The notes: generated from the letters alone by a model not told the origin. Numbered from the stretch's first letter, positions 30,719 through 45,504 are shown. The stretch: 64,000 nucleotides of DNA from Cellulomonas sp. ACRRI (GCF_022346185.1 NZ_JAKRMS010000001.1:1-64000), one strand, 5' to 3'. Translations and numbers: made by a program.

Positions 30719-30770
30719 GCAGACGGGGTGCGACCTGCGACGACGCCGTCCACGCCCGTCATGCCCCGTT

Positions 30771-30786
30771 CACCCGACGGCGGGTG
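30771..30786 (-). terminator. Small hairpin after the MBL-fold gene
   Basis: 6-bp stem CACCCG / CGGGTG with a 4-nt loop, between the MBL gene stop and the DUF4190 promoter. Confidence 0.35.
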
Positions 30787-30836
30787 ACGGGTGGTCGACC
30801 GCACCGGTGGGTGCCCGGACGTCGGGGTGGCCGGCC

Positions 30837-31703
30837 TCACCAGCCCCGGGCGCGCCACGCGGGCAGGTGCGGCCGCTCCGACCCGAGCGTGGTGTCGCGG
30901 CCGTGCCCCGGGTACACCCAGGTGTCGTCGGGGAACCGCTGGAACACGCGCGTCTCCAGGTCGGCCATCAGCGAGGCGAAGGCGGCCGGGTCGGTGGTGC
31001 GGCCGGGGCCGCCGGGGAACAGCGAGTCGCCGGTCAGCAGGTGGACCCGGCCGGGAACGGCCCCCGGGGCGTGGGCGTCGTCGGGCTCCCGGTAGGCGAG
31101 CGCGACCGCGCCCGGGGTGTGGCCGCGCAGGGCGACGACGTCCAGCCGCAGCGCCCCGACCGTGACGACGTCGCCGTGGGCCAGCGCGCGAGGCTCCGTG
31201 GTCCCCGCGGCCTCGGCCACCGCCGCGGCGTCGTCGGCGCCGGCCGCGTGCGGGGCGCCGGTGGCGGCGAGCACGGCCGCGAGCGCGCCGAGGTGGTCGC
31301 GGTGCCGGTGGGTGGTGACGACGAGGGCCAGGCGGCCGGGCGGCACCGCGTCGGAGACCGCGCCCGCCGCGCCGAAGGGCGACCCCGCGCCGCCGGGCGA
31401 CCCCGCGCCGCCGGGCGACCCTGCGCCGCCGGGCGACCCTGCGCCGCCGGGCGACCCCGCGCCGCCGGGCGACCCTGCGCCCACCAGGGCCAGCAGCCGG
31501 TCGGGCTCCGCCGCGGCGTCGACGAGCAGCCGCTCCCCGGTGCGCCGGCAGGCCAGCACGTAGGCCGCGTTGTCCATCGGCCCGACGGACACCTTGCGGA
31601 GCACCACCTCGTCGAGCACGCGCACCCCGGCCGGCCCGCCCGGCTCGACGTCGCCGGTGTAGCCGGCCGCCGCGGTCGCGCCGGAGCCGCCGTCCCGGCT
31701 CAC
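30837..31703 (-). CDS. MBL-fold metallo-hydrolase with expanded GSPGGA repeat
   Basis: 288 residues. Metallo-beta-lactamase fold of the glyoxalase-II-like group: [30 protein letters not shown], zinc motif THRHRDHLG, then [26 protein letters not shown] (with the bridging Asp) and [11 protein letters not shown]. Between the LLALVGA strand and the zinc motif sits a six-fold GSPGGA repeat encoded by an 18-bp tandem repeat (31369-31476); it probably forms a flexible surface loop and may vary in copy number. GTG 31703 overlaps the stop of the GH15 gene (GTGA), so the two proteins are translationally coupled. Substrate unknown. Confidence 0.85.
   Translation of the reverse strand: MSRDGGSGATAAAGYTGDVEPGGPAGVRVLDEVVLRKVSVGPMDNAAYVLACRRTGERLLVDAAAEPDRLLALVGAGSPGGAGSPGGAGSPGGAGSPGGAGSPGGAGSPFGAAGAVSDAVPPGRLALVVTTHRHRDHLGALAAVLAATGAPHAAGADDAAAVAEAAGTTEPRALAHGDVVTVGALRLDVVALRGHTPGAVALAYREPDDAHAPGAVPGRVHLLTGDSLFPGGPGRTTDPAAFASLMADLETRVFQRFPDDTWVYPGHGRDTTLGSERPHLPAWRARGW
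31369..31476. repeat. 18-bp tandem repeat inside the MBL-fold gene
   Basis: Six units of GCGCCGCCGGGCGACCCC (first unit slightly different, C or T at the end). The unit is a multiple of three, so length changes would keep the frame. It encodes GSPGGA. Confidence 0.9.
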
Positions 31704-33574
31704 GGCCGCCCCACCGCCTCGCGCCGGGGCTCCGGCGCGCCGCCGCGCGCGAGCGCCTCGTCGTGGCTGTGCACCGCCCGCACCAGCGCGAGGTGCGACA
31801 GCGCCTGCGGGACGTTGCCGATCATCCGGCCGGACGTCGGGTCGTACTCCTCGGCGAGCAGCCCGACGTCGGTCCGCACGCGGTCGAGGACGTCGAGGAC
31901 GGCGGTCGCCCCCGCGACGTCGCCCTGCCGAGCGAGCGCGTCCGCGAGCCAGCCGGAGCAGGCGAGGAACGGGTGCTCGGACCCGCGCAGGCCGTCGTCG
32001 GTGCGCTCGGTCCGGTACCGGAGCAGCAGGCCGGGCGCGACCTCCAGCTCGGCGCGGATCGCCGCGACCGTCCCGAGCAGCCGCGGGTCGTCGGGCGGCA
32101 GGAAGCCGACGAGGACCAGCTGGAGCAGGGCGGCGTCGGTGTGCGTGGCACCGTAGTGCTGCACGAAGGTGCCGCGCTCGGCGTCCCAGGCGTGGGCGAG
32201 GACGTCGGCGTGCACGGCGTCCCGCTCGCGCCGCCACCGGTCGACCGGCCCGGGCAGGCCGTGCTCCTCGACGCCGCGCACGGCCCGGTCGAGGGCGACC
32301 CACGCCATGACCTTGGAGTGCGTGAAGTGCCGCGGCTCGCCGCGGACCTCCCAGATGCCGTTGTCGGGCCGGCGCCAGGTCCGGCACAGGTGGTCCACGA
32401 GGTGGGTCTGCAGGGACCACGAGTCGTCGCCCTCGGCCACGCCGGACGCCCGCGCGAGGTGCAGCGCCGCCATCACCTCGCCGAGCACGTCGTTCTGGAC
32501 CTGGCCGACGGCCGCGTTGCCGACCCGCACGGGCCGGGACCCGGCGTAGCCCGGCAGGTGGTCGAGGGTGCGCTCGGGCAGCTCGCGGGAGCCGTCCACG
32601 CCGTACATGATCTGCACCTGGGCGGGGTCGCCGGCGACGGCGCGCAGCAGCCACTGCCGCCAGGCCTGCGCCTCGTGCCGGTAGCCGTGCTCGAGCAGGG
32701 CCTCGAGCGTCATGGCGGCGTCCCGCAGCCAGCAGTACCGGTAGTCCCAGTTCCGCTCGCCGCCGGGGTCCTCGGGGAGCGAGGTCGTCGCGGCCGCGAC
32801 GATCCCGCCGGTCTCGGAGTCGGTGAGCAGCCGCAGCACGAGCAGCGACCGGACGACGGCGTCCCGGTAGGTGCCGCGGTACCGGGCGGACCGGGCCCAG
32901 CGCGCCCACTGGTGCTCGGTGGCCTCGACGCGGTGCGCGAGCCGCGGCGCCCGGGGCACCGGCCGCCAGGAGGGCACCCACGTCAGGGACAGCGTGACGC
33001 TCTCCCCCTCGGGGAGGACGAAATCGTCGGCGTGCCCGCGGTGCGGGCCGCCGCCGGGTCGCGGGAGCCGGTCGCCCCGCAGCACGAGGCTGTCCGGTCC
33101 GGCGACGGCGCGGATCACGTCGCCGTCCCCGTCGGCGTCGGGCACGCGGTGGACCCAGGGCACGACCGCGCCGTAGCCGAACCGCACGACCCACTCGTGC
33201 CGGAGCCGCACCGGGCCGCGCACGGCGGTCACCCGCCGGACGAGGTCGCAGCGGCCGTCCCCGAGCGGCATCGCGTCGAGGAGCACGGCGGTGCCGGTCG
33301 GCGTCTCGAAGGTCGTCTCGAGCACGAACGAGTCGTCGAGGTAGCGGCGCGTCACCCGGGTCGCGTCCGGCGCGGTCAGCAGCCAGCGGCCGTGCTCCGG
33401 CCCGCCGAGCAGCGCCGCGAAGCAGGCGGGGGAGTCGAACCGCGGCGGGCAGAGCCAGTCGACGGACCCGGCGCGGGACACGAGGGCGGCGGTGCGGCCG
33501 TCGCCCAGCACGGCGTAGTCGCCGATCGCGGTCGGCGCGGGGGTGGGGTCGGTCACGGCGACGGGATCGGGCAC
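31700..33574 (-). CDS. Glycoside hydrolase family 15 (trehalase/glucoamylase-type)
   Basis: 624 residues. N-terminal beta-sandwich (about 15-230; [41 protein letters not shown]) and an (alpha/alpha)6 catalytic domain with [23 protein letters not shown] (acid residues near 300), [16 protein letters not shown], and [27 protein letters not shown], where the Glu pair includes the catalytic base. GH15 of this type in actinobacteria hydrolyses trehalose or glucan ends. Likely cytoplasmic, since no signal peptide is visible. GTG 33574 was chosen by the -10 position; GTG 33556 is an alternative. Confidence 0.88.
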   Translation of the reverse strand: MPDPVAVTDPTPAPTAIGDYAVLGDGRTAALVSRAGSVDWLCPPRFDSPACFAALLGGPEHGRWLLTAPDATRVTRRYLDDSFVLETTFETPTGTAVLLDAMPLGDGRCDLVRRVTAVRGPVRLRHEWVVRFGYGAVVPWVHRVPDADGDGDVIRAVAGPDSLVLRGDRLPRPGGGPHRGHADDFVLPEGESVTLSLTWVPSWRPVPRAPRLAHRVEATEHQWARWARSARYRGTYRDAVVRSLLVLRLLTDSETGGIVAAATTSLPEDPGGERNWDYRYCWLRDAAMTLEALLEHGYRHEAQAWRQWLLRAVAGDPAQVQIMYGVDGSRELPERTLDHLPGYAGSRPVRVGNAAVGQVQNDVLGEVMAALHLARASGVAEGDDSWSLQTHLVDHLCRTWRRPDNGIWEVRGEPRHFTHSKVMAWVALDRAVRGVEEHGLPGPVDRWRRERDAVHADVLAHAWDAERGTFVQHYGATHTDAALLQLVLVGFLPPDDPRLLGTVAAIRAELEVAPGLLLRYRTERTDDGLRGSEHPFLACSGWLADALARQGDVAGATAVLDVLDRVRTDVGLLAEEYDPTSGRMIGNVPQALSHLALVRAVHSHDEALARGGAPEPRREAVGRP

Positions 33575-33580
33575 CCTCCC

Positions 33581-33586
33581 ATCATG
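33581..33586 (-). promoter_or_regulatory. -10-like CATGAT for the GH15-MBL operon
   Basis: On the minus strand CATGAT ends 6 nt before GTG 33574. GGGAGG lies in the gap, directly against the start codon, so leaderless initiation is more likely than SD use. Confidence 0.4.
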
Positions 33587-33630
33587 CGCCCGGCCTGCCA
33601 CGACACCGCAGGTCGACCCGCCTTTACGGT

Positions 33631-33669
33631 TCGAACACATGTGCGCATGTCGGTGGTCCGCCGTAGCAT
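33631..33669 (+). promoter_or_regulatory. uvrA promoter with LexA-like SOS box
   Basis: TCGAAC ACAT GTGCGC (33631-33646) resembles the actinobacterial LexA box TCGAAC-N4-GTTCGA: the first half is perfect and the second matches 4 of 6. It covers the predicted -35 (33641-33646), 17 bp before TAGCAT (33664-33669), which in turn ends 7 nt before GTG 33677. Confidence 0.65.
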
Positions 33670-33676
33670 GCTGCGC

Positions 33677-36541
<2,865 letters not shown>

Positions 36542-36556
36542 GGCGCCGGCCGGCCG

Positions 36557-37078
36557 TCATCCGACCGGGCGGGCCCCCGCGGACTCCAGCACCGCGGGGG
36601 CCGGCTCGGTCAGCACCGGGAAGGTCACCGACCGGGCGATGAAGCAGTGCTCGTGCGCCCGGCGGTGCAGGTCGGCGAGCTGGGCGTCCAGCCCGGCGCC
36701 GTCCCCCGCCGCGGAGCCGCCCGGTCGCACGGTGACCTGCGGCCTCAGCACGACCTCGGTGAACTGCCCGTGGCCGGCCGCCTCGACCCGCATGGTCCCG
36801 GTGGCCCGGTCCGTGTACCCGACGACCGCCACGCCCGACGTGGCGGCGAAGTGGAGGAACCAGAGCATGTGGCACTCGGCCAGCGCGGCGACGAGCAGCT
36901 CCTCGGGGTTGTGCCGCGCGGGGTCGCCCCGGAACGCGGGGTCGGCCGACGCGAGCAGGGTCGCCTTGCCGGCGACCCGCACCTCGTGGTCCCGGCTGTA
37001 CGCCGCGTACCCGGTGGTCCCCGTGGCGCCCGCGCCCGTCCAGACGACGTCGGCGGCGTACTCGTGCAGCAGTCCCAT
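36557..37078 (-). CDS. OsmC/Ohr-family peroxidase-like protein
   Basis: 173 residues. OsmC fold: [48 protein letters not shown] puts the first cysteine at C69, and [14 protein letters not shown] the second at C145. The pair reduces organic hydroperoxides in this family. The insert between them is close to the OsmC-like (rather than Ohr) type. It is convergent with uvrA (15 nt between the stops) and divergent from uvrC, so the gene sits inside the repair cluster but on the other strand. Confidence 0.9.
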   Translation of the reverse strand: MGLLHEYAADVVWTGAGATGTTGYAAYSRDHEVRVAGKATLLASADPAFRGDPARHNPEELLVAALAECHMLWFLHFAATSGVAVVGYTDRATGTMRVEAAGHGQFTEVVLRPQVTVRPGGSAAGDGAGLDAQLADLHRRAHEHCFIARSVTFPVLTEPAPAVLESAGARPVG

Positions 37079-37085
37079 GCGGCCG

Positions 37086-37091
37086 ACCGTA
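37086..37091 (-). promoter_or_regulatory. -10-like TACGGT, leaderless OsmC start
   Basis: On the minus strand TACGGT ends 7 nt before ATG 37078. Only 30 bp separate it from the uvrC -10. Confidence 0.6.
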
Positions 37092-37121
37092 CCGGCGCGC
37101 CCGGCCGTCGGCGCCGCGAAC

Positions 37122-37127
37122 TACGGT
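37122..37127 (+). promoter_or_regulatory. -10-like TACGGT, leaderless uvrC start
   Basis: TACGGT ends 7 nt before ATG 37135, mirroring the divergent OsmC promoter: the same hexamer and the same gap. Confidence 0.6.
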
Positions 37128-37134
37128 GGTCGGC

Positions 37135-39240
37135 ATGGCTGACCCCGCCACCTACCGACCCGCGCCGGGGGAGATCCCGGACCAGCCCGGCGTCTACCGG
37201 TTCCGCGACAAGGACGGCCGGGTCATCTACGTCGGCAAGGCCAAGAGCCTGCGGTCCCGGCTGAACTCGTACTTCCAGGACGTCGCCGGCCTGCACCCCC
37301 GCACGCAGCAGATGGTGACGACGGCCGCGTCCGTGCAGTGGACCGTGGTCGGCACCGAGGTCGAGGCGCTGGCGCTGGAGTACTCCTGGATCAAGGAGTT
37401 CGACCCGCGGTTCAACGTGAAGTACCGCGACGACAAGTCCTACCCGTACCTGGCCGTGACGCTCGCCGACCAGTTCCCGCGGGTGCAGGTCATGCGCGGC
37501 GCCAAGCGGCCCGGCACCCGGTACTTCGGGCCGTACGCGCACGCCTGGGCGATCCGGGAGACCGTCGACCTGCTGCTCCGGGTGTTCCCGGTGCGGACCT
37601 GCTCGGCGGGCGTGTTCAAGCGCGCGAAGCAGCAGGGCCGGCCGTGCCTGCTCGGCTACATCGACAAGTGCTCCGCCCCGTGCGTCGGCAAGATCTCGCA
37701 GGAGGACCACCACGTCCTCGCGGAGGAGTTCGCCGACTTCATGGCGGGCGACACCGCGCGGTTCACCAAGCGGCTCACGGCGCGGATGCAGGAGGCCGCG
37801 GCGGAGATGGACTACGAGCGCGCGGCCCGGCTGCGCGACGACATCGGGGCCCTCAAGCGCGCGACCGAGAAGAACGCCGTGGTGCTGTCCGACGGCACCG
37901 ACGCGGACATCTTCGCGCTGGCCGGGGACGAGCTCGAGGCCGCGGTGCAGGTGTTCCACGTCCGGGACGGCCGGATCCGCGGCCAGCGCGGCTGGGTGGT
38001 CGAGAAGGTCGAGGACGTCACCGACGCCCAGCTCGTCGAGCACCTGCTCCAGCAGGTCTACGGCGACGCGCCGGGCGGTGACGCCGGTGCAGCAGCGGCC
38101 GGCGCGGCGGCGGGCTCGGTCCCGCGCGAGGTCCTGGTCCCGGTGCTGCCGGACGACCTGGAGCAGGTGCAGGCCTGGCTGTCCGGGCTGCGCGGCAGCC
38201 GGGTGCACGTCCGGGTGCCGCAGCGCGGCGAGAAGCACGAGCTGGCGGAGACGGTCCGGAAGAACGCGGAGCACGCGCTCGCGCTGCACCGGACCCGCCG
38301 TGCCGGGGACCTCACCACCCGCAGCCAGGCGCTGCAGGAGATCCAGGAGGCGCTGGGGCTGGACTCCGCGCCGCTGCGGATCGAGTGCTACGACGTGTCG
38401 CACAACCAGGGCACGTTCCAGGTGGCGTCGATGGTGGTGTTCGAGGACGGGCTGCCCCGCAAGAGCGAGTACCGGACGTTCGGCATCCGCGGCCCGGAGG
38501 GCACCGGCGCGCGCGACGACACCGCGGCGATGCACGAGGTGATCACCCGCCGGTTCCGCCGCTACCTCGCCGAGCGCGAGCAGGCGGGGGACCTGGAGCT
38601 CGGGCTGGGGGAGGACCAGGTCGCCGAGGCGCTGGCGGACGCCGACGCCGGACCGGTGCGGTCGGGCCCGATCGACGAGACGACCGGCCGCCCGCAGCGG
38701 TTCGCGTACCCGCCGAACCTGGTCGTGGTCGACGGCGGTCCGCCGCAGGTCGCCGCCGCCGCGGCCGCCCTGGCGGAGCTCGGCATCGACGACGTCGCGC
38801 TGTGCGGCCTGGCCAAGCGGCTGGAGGAGGTGTGGCTGCCGGGGGAGGACTACCCGGTGATCCTGCAGCGGTCGTCGGAGGGGCTGTACCTGCTGCAGCG
38901 CGTCCGCGACGAGGCGCACCGGTTCGCGATCACCGCGCACCGCAAGAAGCGCAGCAAGGGCATGACCGTGTCGGCGCTGGACACCGTGCCCGGGCTCGGC
39001 CCCGCGCGGTCGGCGGCGCTGCTGAAGCACTTCGGCTCGCTCAAGCGGCTCAGGGCGGCGACGGCGGAGGAGATCGCCACCGTGCCCGGCATGGGCGCGC
39101 GCACGGCGGCGGCCGTGGTGGCGGCTCTCGCCGGCGCCGCCGAGCCCACGGGCGTCCCCGGCCCGGCCGCCGACCCGGCGACCCCGGCCGCCGACCCGGC
39201 GACCCCGACCGGCGGTGCGCCTGGCATGCTGGGCGCATGA
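37135..39240 (+). CDS. uvrC: Excinuclease ABC subunit C
   Basis: 701 residues. Makes both incisions around a lesion. N-terminal GIY-YIG domain ([25 protein letters not shown]), cysteine region [16 protein letters not shown] motif (about 205-240, [15 protein letters not shown]), RNase-H-like endonuclease ([20 protein letters not shown]...VVVDGG), and tandem HhH motifs ([31 protein letters not shown]). The C-terminal tail has Pro/Ala/Thr repeats ([12 protein letters not shown]). It overlaps rapZ by 4 nt (ATGA) and opens the uvrC-rapZ-yvcK run. Confidence 0.97.
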   Translation: MADPATYRPAPGEIPDQPGVYRFRDKDGRVIYVGKAKSLRSRLNSYFQDVAGLHPRTQQMVTTAASVQWTVVGTEVEALALEYSWIKEFDPRFNVKYRDDKSYPYLAVTLADQFPRVQVMRGAKRPGTRYFGPYAHAWAIRETVDLLLRVFPVRTCSAGVFKRAKQQGRPCLLGYIDKCSAPCVGKISQEDHHVLAEEFADFMAGDTARFTKRLTARMQEAAAEMDYERAARLRDDIGALKRATEKNAVVLSDGTDADIFALAGDELEAAVQVFHVRDGRIRGQRGWVVEKVEDVTDAQLVEHLLQQVYGDAPGGDAGAAAAGAAAGSVPREVLVPVLPDDLEQVQAWLSGLRGSRVHVRVPQRGEKHELAETVRKNAEHALALHRTRRAGDLTTRSQALQEIQEALGLDSAPLRIECYDVSHNQGTFQVASMVVFEDGLPRKSEYRTFGIRGPEGTGARDDTAAMHEVITRRFRRYLAEREQAGDLELGLGEDQVAEALADADAGPVRSGPIDETTGRPQRFAYPPNLVVVDGGPPQVAAAAAALAELGIDDVALCGLAKRLEEVWLPGEDYPVILQRSSEGLYLLQRVRDEAHRFAITAHRKKRSKGMTVSALDTVPGLGPARSAALLKHFGSLKRLRAATAEEIATVPGMGARTAAAVVAALAGAAEPTGVPGPAADPATPAADPATPTGGAPGMLGA

Positions 39241-40184
39241 GCGACGAGACCTCGCCGATCACCGTCCCGCACGGCATCCCCGCGATCGAGGCGGCGACCG
39301 AGGCGCCCCGCGTCGGGCAGCCGCACGTCCTGATCATCACCGGCATGTCCGGCGCCGGCCGCACCCGCGCCGGCGCGGTCCTGGAGGACATGGGCTGGTA
39401 CGTCGTGGACAACCTGCCGGCGCAGATGCTCACGCACCTGGTCGGCATGCTGACCCACGGCGGGCCGCCGAGCGCGGACCTGCGGATCGCGGCCGTGGTG
39501 GACGTACGGGGCCGGGAGTTCTTCGCCGACCTGCTCGCCGTGCTCGCCCAGCTCCGCGAGTCCGGCATCGACTACCGGATCCTGTTCCTCGACGCCTCGG
39601 ACGAGGTGCTCGTGCGCCGGTACGAGCAGGTGCGCCGCCCGCACCCGCTGCAGGGCGAGGGCCGGATCCTCGACGGCATCACCGCCGAGCGCAGCCTGCT
39701 GCAGGACATCCGGGAGCGCGCGGACGTGCTGATCGACTCCTCGGAGACGAACGTGCACGAGCTCGGCCGCATCGTGCGCGGCGCGGTGTCCTCGGAGCAG
39801 GAGGAGGACGCGCTGCGGGTCAACGTCCTGTCCTTCGGCTTCAAGTACGGCATCCCGCTGGACGCGGACCACGTCGTCGACGTCCGGTTCCTGGCCAACC
39901 CGTACTGGATCACCGAGCTGCGGCACATGTCCGGCCGGGACGCCCCCGTGCGCGACTACGTGCTCGGCCTGCCGGGCGCGGTCGACTTCGTGGACCGGTA
40001 CGTCGACGCACTGGAGCCGGTGCTCGCCGGGTACCTGGCGGAGGAGAAGCGCTACGTGACGATCGCGGTGGGCTGCACGGGCGGCAAGCACCGCTCGGTC
40101 GCGATCAGCGAGGCCATCGCCGAGCGGCTGCGCCACCGGGGCCAGCGCGTCACCGTGGCCGCGCGCGACCTCGGCAAGGAATGA
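39237..40184 (+). CDS. rapZ: RapZ/YvcJ-family nucleotide-binding protein
   Basis: 315 residues. P-loop protein that in E. coli adapts the glmS small RNA to RNase E; in actinobacteria the role is open. The Walker A is [12 protein letters not shown]: the lysine is replaced by arginine, as I recall from other actinobacterial members. Middle segments [22 protein letters not shown] and [18 protein letters not shown], then [26 protein letters not shown], and C-terminal [14 protein letters not shown], the metabolite-binding region. It overlaps uvrC and yvcK by 4 nt each (ATGA), which ties the three proteins. Confidence 0.93.
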   Translation: MSDETSPITVPHGIPAIEAATEAPRVGQPHVLIITGMSGAGRTRAGAVLEDMGWYVVDNLPAQMLTHLVGMLTHGGPPSADLRIAAVVDVRGREFFADLLAVLAQLRESGIDYRILFLDASDEVLVRRYEQVRRPHPLQGEGRILDGITAERSLLQDIRERADVLIDSSETNVHELGRIVRGAVSSEQEEDALRVNVLSFGFKYGIPLDADHVVDVRFLANPYWITELRHMSGRDAPVRDYVLGLPGAVDFVDRYVDALEPVLAGYLAEEKRYVTIAVGCTGGKHRSVAISEAIAERLRHRGQRVTVAARDLGKE

Positions 40185-41161
40185 GCCCGTCCCGCGACGG
40201 GCACCCCGCGTTCGTCGCCCTGGGCGGCGGGCACGGGCTGTCCGCGTCCCTGTCGGCGCTGCGTCGCGTCACGGACCGGCTGACGGCGGTCGTGACGGTC
40301 GCGGACGACGGCGGCTCCTCCGGGCGGCTGCGCGACGAGCTCGACGTGCTGCCGCCCGGCGACCTGCGCATGGCGCTGTCCGCGCTGTGCGACGACTCCG
40401 ACTGGGGCCGCACCTGGCGCGACGTCCTGCAGCACCGGTTCACCTCGGCCGGCGACCTGGACAAGCACGCGGTCGGCAACCTGCTGATCGTGGCGCTCTG
40501 GGAGCTGCTCGGCGACACCGTGGACGGCCTCGACTGGGTCGGCCGGCTGCTGGGCGCGCGCGGCCGCGTGCTGCCCATGGCCGCGGTGCCGCTGGCGATC
40601 GAGGCGGACGTGCGCCGCGCGGACGGCTCCGTCGAGCTGGTCCGCGGGCAGAGCCACGTGGCCGTCGCCCGGGACCCGATCGAGGCGGTGCGGCTGCTGC
40701 CGGACCGCCCGCCGGCGCTGCCCGAGGCCGTGGCGGCCGTCGAGGAGGCCGACTGGGTCGTCCTCGGGCCCGGGTCCTGGTACACCTCCGTGATCCCGCA
40801 CCTGCTCGTGCCGGACCTGGCGGCCGCGCTGCACCGGACCCGGGCCCGCAAGATCGTGCTGCTCAACCTCAGCCCGGACGCGGAGACCGCGGGCATGGGC
40901 CCGTGCGAGCACCTCGACGCGCTGCGGCAGCACGCGCCGGAGCTCCGGCTGGACGCGGTCATCGCGGACCCCGGGTCGGTGGAGGACGTCGACGAGCTCG
41001 AGGAGCGCACCCGCGCGCAGGGCGGCCGGCTCCTGCTGCGGCAGGTCCGGCGCGGCGACGGCACGCCCCGGCACGACGCGCTGCGGCTGGCCGCGGCGAT
41101 CAGCGACGTGGTCGAGGGCTACCTCGGCGACGTCGGCGCACCCCAGGGAATGGCAGGATGA
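40181..41161 (+). CDS. yvcK: YvcK/GlmR-family regulator
   Basis: 326 residues, CofD-like fold. [15 protein letters not shown] at the N-terminus, [30 protein letters not shown], then [11 protein letters not shown] and [19 protein letters not shown]. The family binds UDP-sugars and steers carbon into cell-wall precursors; with rapZ and whiA it forms one of the most conserved clusters of Gram-positive bacteria. The start overlaps the rapZ stop. Confidence 0.93.
   Translation: MSPSRDGHPAFVALGGGHGLSASLSALRRVTDRLTAVVTVADDGGSSGRLRDELDVLPPGDLRMALSALCDDSDWGRTWRDVLQHRFTSAGDLDKHAVGNLLIVALWELLGDTVDGLDWVGRLLGARGRVLPMAAVPLAIEADVRRADGSVELVRGQSHVAVARDPIEAVRLLPDRPPALPEAVAAVEEADWVVLGPGSWYTSVIPHLLVPDLAAALHRTRARKIVLLNLSPDAETAGMGPCEHLDALRQHAPELRLDAVIADPGSVEDVDELEERTRAQGGRLLLRQVRRGDGTPRHDALRLAAAISDVVEGYLGDVGAPQGMAG
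41154..41159 (+). promoter_or_regulatory. -10-like CAGGAT, possible separate whiA start
   Basis: CAGGAT overlaps the end of yvcK and ends 6 nt before ATG 41166. Confidence 0.4.
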
Positions 41162-41165
41162 CCGC

Positions 41166-42146
41166 ATGGCTCTGACGGCACAGGTGAAGGACGAGCTTGC
41201 GCGGCTCCAGGTCGACAAGACGTCGTGCCGGAAGGCGGAGGTGTCGGCGACGCTCCGGTTCGCGGGCGGGCTGCACATCATCTCGGGACGGATCGTCATC
41301 GAGGCGGAGCTGGACACGGGCATGGCGGCCCGCCGGCTGCGCACCGCGATCGCCGAGGTGTACGGCCACCAGTCCGACGTCGTCGTGGTGTCCGGCGGCG
41401 GCCTCCGTCGCGGCAACCGGTACGTCGTGCGGGTGGTGAAGGACGGCGAGTCCCTCGCCCGGCAGACCGGCCTGCTGGACAACCGCGGGCGCCCGGTGCG
41501 CGGGCTGCCGCCCCAGATCGTGTCCGCGGGCGTGCAGGAGGCCGAGGCGGCGTGGCGCGGGGCGTTCCTCGCGCACGGCTCGCTGACCGAGCCCGGCCGG
41601 TCCTCGGCGCTGGAGGTCACGTGCCCCGGCCCGGAGGCCGCGCTGGCGCTCGTCGGTGCGGCGCGCCGGCTGCAGATCCCGGCGAAGGCCCGCGAGGTCC
41701 GGGGCGTGGACCGGGTGGTCATCCGGGACGGCGACGCGATCGCCGCGATGCTGGCCCGGCTCGGGGCGCACGACACGCTGCTGGTCTGGGAGGAGCGCCG
41801 GGTGCGCCGCGAGGTCCGCGGCACGGCGAACCGCCTGGCGAACTTCGACGACGCGAACCTGCGCCGCTCGGCGCGGGCCGCGGTCGCGGCGGGCGCGCGC
41901 GTGGAGCGGGCGTTCGAGATCCTGGGCGCCGACGTGCCCGAGCACCTGCGCGAGGCGGGGGAGCTGCGGCTCGCCCACAAGGAGGCCTCGCTGGAGGAGC
42001 TCGGCAAGCTCGCCGACCCCGTGCTCACCAAGGACGCGGTGGCGGGCCGGATCCGCCGCCTGCTGGCGACGGCCGACAAGCGCGCGGCCGACCTCGGCAT
42101 CCCGGACACCGAGTCCGGGCTGAGCCCCGACCTGCTGGACCTCTAG
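41166..42146 (+). CDS. whiA: Sporulation/cell-division regulator WhiA
   Basis: 326 residues, full length. N-terminal LAGLIDADG-homing-endonuclease-like domain (about 20-210, degenerate, non-catalytic) and C-terminal helix-turn-helix (about 235-320; [32 protein letters not shown]). In streptomycetes it activates septation genes together with WhiB; in non-sporulating actinobacteria it links growth and division. It begins 4 nt after yvcK and is followed by a clear terminator. Confidence 0.95.
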   Translation: MALTAQVKDELARLQVDKTSCRKAEVSATLRFAGGLHIISGRIVIEAELDTGMAARRLRTAIAEVYGHQSDVVVVSGGGLRRGNRYVVRVVKDGESLARQTGLLDNRGRPVRGLPPQIVSAGVQEAEAAWRGAFLAHGSLTEPGRSSALEVTCPGPEAALALVGAARRLQIPAKAREVRGVDRVVIRDGDAIAAMLARLGAHDTLLVWEERRVRREVRGTANRLANFDDANLRRSARAAVAAGARVERAFEILGADVPEHLREAGELRLAHKEASLEELGKLADPVLTKDAVAGRIRRLLATADKRAADLGIPDTESGLSPDLLDL

Positions 42147-42170
42147 CGGGCCACGGGGCAGCGGGTGAAA

Positions 42171-42193
42171 GGCCGTCCGCACCACGGACGGCC
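42171..42193 (+). terminator. Terminator after whiA
   Basis: 9-bp perfect stem GGCCGTCCG / CGGACGGCC with a 5-nt loop, preceded by GTGAAA. Confidence 0.75.
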
Positions 42194-42240
42194 GTCCCGC
42201 CGGCCAGACCTAGGTCCCTGCGCCACCTCGCGTGCGGGTA

Positions 42241-42246
42241 TAGGCT
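42241..42246 (+). promoter_or_regulatory. gap promoter -10-like TAGGCT
   Basis: GGTATAGGCT gives the -10. The mRNA leader to GTG 42379 would be about 125 nt, unusually long for this window; it contains a small hairpin GCGCAC / GTGCGC (about 42304-42321). GGAGGG lies just before the GTG. Confidence 0.5.
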
Positions 42247-42270
42247 CTAGGCCATCCGGAGATGTTCTGA

Positions 42271-43383
<1,113 letters not shown>

Positions 43384-43410
43384 CCCTCAGCCGTCGGTAG
43401 CGACGCACAT

Positions 43411-43461
43411 GCGCCCGCGCACGCCGGGGTCGGCCTTCCGACCCCGGCGTGTCGCGGGCGC
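43411..43461 (+). terminator. Very strong gap-pgk intercistronic hairpin
   Basis: Inner 14-bp stem CACGCCGGGGTCGG / CCGACCCCGGCGTG with a CCTT loop, outer 9-bp stem GCGCCCGCG / CGCGGGCGC, one T bulge: 23 bp in all. It may end or attenuate the gap transcript. Confidence 0.75.
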
Positions 43462-43519
43462 CGTCATGGACAGCCCCGGTCGTCGGTCCCGACGGCCCCG
43501 CGGAGCAAGGTAGGCAAGC

Positions 43520-44710
43520 ATGAAGACCATCGAGGACCTCGGCGACCTGCGCGGCAAGCGCGTGCTCGTCCGTTCCGACTTCAACGTGCCGCTCGACGGC
43601 ACGACCATCACCGACGACGGCCGCATCCGCGCCGCGCTGCCCACGCTGAAGGGCCTGCTCGACGCCGGCGCCCGCGTGGTCGTCACCGCGCACCTCGGCC
43701 GCCCGAAGGGCGAGCCCGACGCGAAGTACTCGCTGGCCCCCGTCGCCGCCCGCCTCGGCGAGCTGCTCGGCCAGCCGGTCGCCCTCGCGCAGGACGTCGT
43801 CGGCGACTCCGCCAAGGCGACCGTCGCGGCGCTCGAGGACGGCCAGATCGCGCTGCTCGAGAACATCCGGTTCGACGCGCGCGAGACGTCCAAGGACGAC
43901 GCCGTGCGCGGCGAGCTCGCGGACGAGCTGGCCCAGCTGGCCGACGCGTTCGTCTCCGACGGCTTCGGCGTCGTGCACCGCAAGCAGGCGTCCGTCTACG
44001 ACGTCGCGCTGCGCCTGCCGCACGCGGCCGGCACGCTCGTCCTGACCGAGGTCGAGGCGCTGCGCAAGGCCGTCGAGGACCCGGAGCGCCCGTACGTCGT
44101 CGTGCTCGGCGGCTCGAAGGTCTCCGACAAGCTCGGCGTCATCGCGAACCTGCTGACCAAGGCCGACAAGCTGCTCATCGGCGGCGGCATGATGTTCACC
44201 TTCCTCAAGGCCCAGGGCCTCGAGGTCGGCTCCTCGCTGCTCGAGGAGGACCAGGTCGAGACGGTCAAGGGCTACCTCGCGCAGGCGCAGGAGTCCGGCG
44301 TCGAGATCGTCCTCCCGGTCGACGTCGTCGCGGCCGACGGCTTCGCGGCCGACGCCCCGCACGAGACCGTCGACGCGGACAAGATCCCCGCCGGCAAGAT
44401 GGGCCTGGACATCGGCCCGAAGTCGGGCGAGCTGTTCCGCGCGGCCATCCTCGACGCGAAGACCATCGCCTGGAACGGCCCCATGGGCGTGTTCGAGTTC
44501 CCGGCGTTCGCCGAGGGCACCAAGGCCGTCGCGCAGGCGCTCGTCGACACCGACGGCTTCTCCATCGTCGGCGGCGGCGACTCGGCCGCGGCCGTGCGCC
44601 GGCTCGGCTTCGACGAGGCGGGCTTCGGCCACATCTCCACCGGCGGCGGCGCGTCGCTGGAGCTCCTCGAGGGCAAGACCCTCCCCGGCATCGCGGTCCT
44701 GGAGGACTGA
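43520..44710 (+). CDS. pgk: Phosphoglycerate kinase
   Basis: 396 residues, normal length. Transfers phosphate from 1,3-bisphosphoglycerate to [14 protein letters not shown] with the substrate-binding Arg/Asp; [22 protein letters not shown]; nucleotide site [13 protein letters not shown] and [16 protein letters not shown]...[17 protein letters not shown] upstream of the ATG is a weak RBS. tpiA begins 5 nt after the stop, so pgk and tpiA are cotranscribed. Confidence 0.97.
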   Translation: MKTIEDLGDLRGKRVLVRSDFNVPLDGTTITDDGRIRAALPTLKGLLDAGARVVVTAHLGRPKGEPDAKYSLAPVAARLGELLGQPVALAQDVVGDSAKATVAALEDGQIALLENIRFDARETSKDDAVRGELADELAQLADAFVSDGFGVVHRKQASVYDVALRLPHAAGTLVLTEVEALRKAVEDPERPYVVVLGGSKVSDKLGVIANLLTKADKLLIGGGMMFTFLKAQGLEVGSSLLEEDQVETVKGYLAQAQESGVEIVLPVDVVAADGFAADAPHETVDADKIPAGKMGLDIGPKSGELFRAAILDAKTIAWNGPMGVFEFPAFAEGTKAVAQALVDTDGFSIVGGGDSAAAVRRLGFDEAGFGHISTGGGASLELLEGKTLPGIAVLED

Positions 44711-44715
44711 TCCAC

Positions 44716-45504
44716 ATGGCACGTACCCCCCTGATCGCGGGCAACTGGAAGCTCAACCTCGACCACCACGAGGCCGTGCACCTGGTGCAGAAGCTCGCGT
44801 GGACCCTGAAGGACGCCAAGCACGACTTCGGCACCGCCGAGGTCGTCGTCCTGCCGTCGTTCACCAACATCCGCTCCGTGCAGACCCTGGTCGACGCGGA
44901 CAAGCTGGAGATCGGCTACGGCGCGCAGGACGTGTCGCAGCACGCGTCCGGCGCGTACACCGGCGAGGTCTCCGCCGCGCAGCTCGCGAAGCTCGGCGTG
45001 ACCTACGTGGCCACCGGCCACTCGGAGCGCCGCGAGTACCACGGCGAGTCGGACGCGGTCGTGGCGGCCAAGACGGTCGCCGCGCTCGGCGCCGGCATCA
45101 CCCCGATCGTGTGCGTCGGAGAGGGCCTGGAGATCCGCAAGGCGGGCACCCACGTCGAGTACACGCTGACGCAGCTCGAGGGCTCGCTCGCGGGCGTCAC
45201 CGAGGAGCAGGCGAAGACCGTCGTCATCGCCTACGAGCCCGTCTGGGCCATCGGCACCGGCGAGGTCGCCACCCCCGAGGACGCCCAGGAGGTCTGCGAG
45301 GCCATCCGCGGCAAGCTCGCCGAGCTGTACTCGGCCGAGGTCGCCGACGCCGTCCGCGTGCTCTACGGCGGCTCGGTCAAGTCCGGCAACGCCGCGCAGA
45401 TCATCGGCAAGCCCGACGTCGACGGCGCGCTCGTCGGCGGCGCGTCGCTCGACGCGGAGGAGTTCGCCAAGATCGCGCGCTTCTCCGAGCACGTCGGCGC
45501 CTGA
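44716..45504 (+). CDS. tpiA: Triosephosphate isomerase
   Basis: 262 residues. Interconverts glyceraldehyde-3-phosphate and dihydroxyacetone phosphate. (beta-alpha)8 barrel with AGNWKLN (Lys), ATGHSERR (His electrophile), [11 protein letters not shown] (Glu base and loop 6) and [10 protein letters not shown]. It follows pgk by 5 nt. Ends at 45504, 143 nt before secG. Confidence 0.97.
   Translation: MARTPLIAGNWKLNLDHHEAVHLVQKLAWTLKDAKHDFGTAEVVVLPSFTNIRSVQTLVDADKLEIGYGAQDVSQHASGAYTGEVSAAQLAKLGVTYVATGHSERREYHGESDAVVAAKTVAALGAGITPIVCVGEGLEIRKAGTHVEYTLTQLEGSLAGVTEEQAKTVVIAYEPVWAIGTGEVATPEDAQEVCEAIRGKLAELYSAEVADAVRVLYGGSVKSGNAAQIIGKPDVDGALVGGASLDAEEFAKIARFSEHVGA

Noticed and set aside
39340-39375. 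Damaged RapZ nucleotide site (Lys to Arg in the P-loop)
   Set aside because: The same replacement is, as far as I recall, found in other actinobacterial homologues, so it is likely normal for the group.
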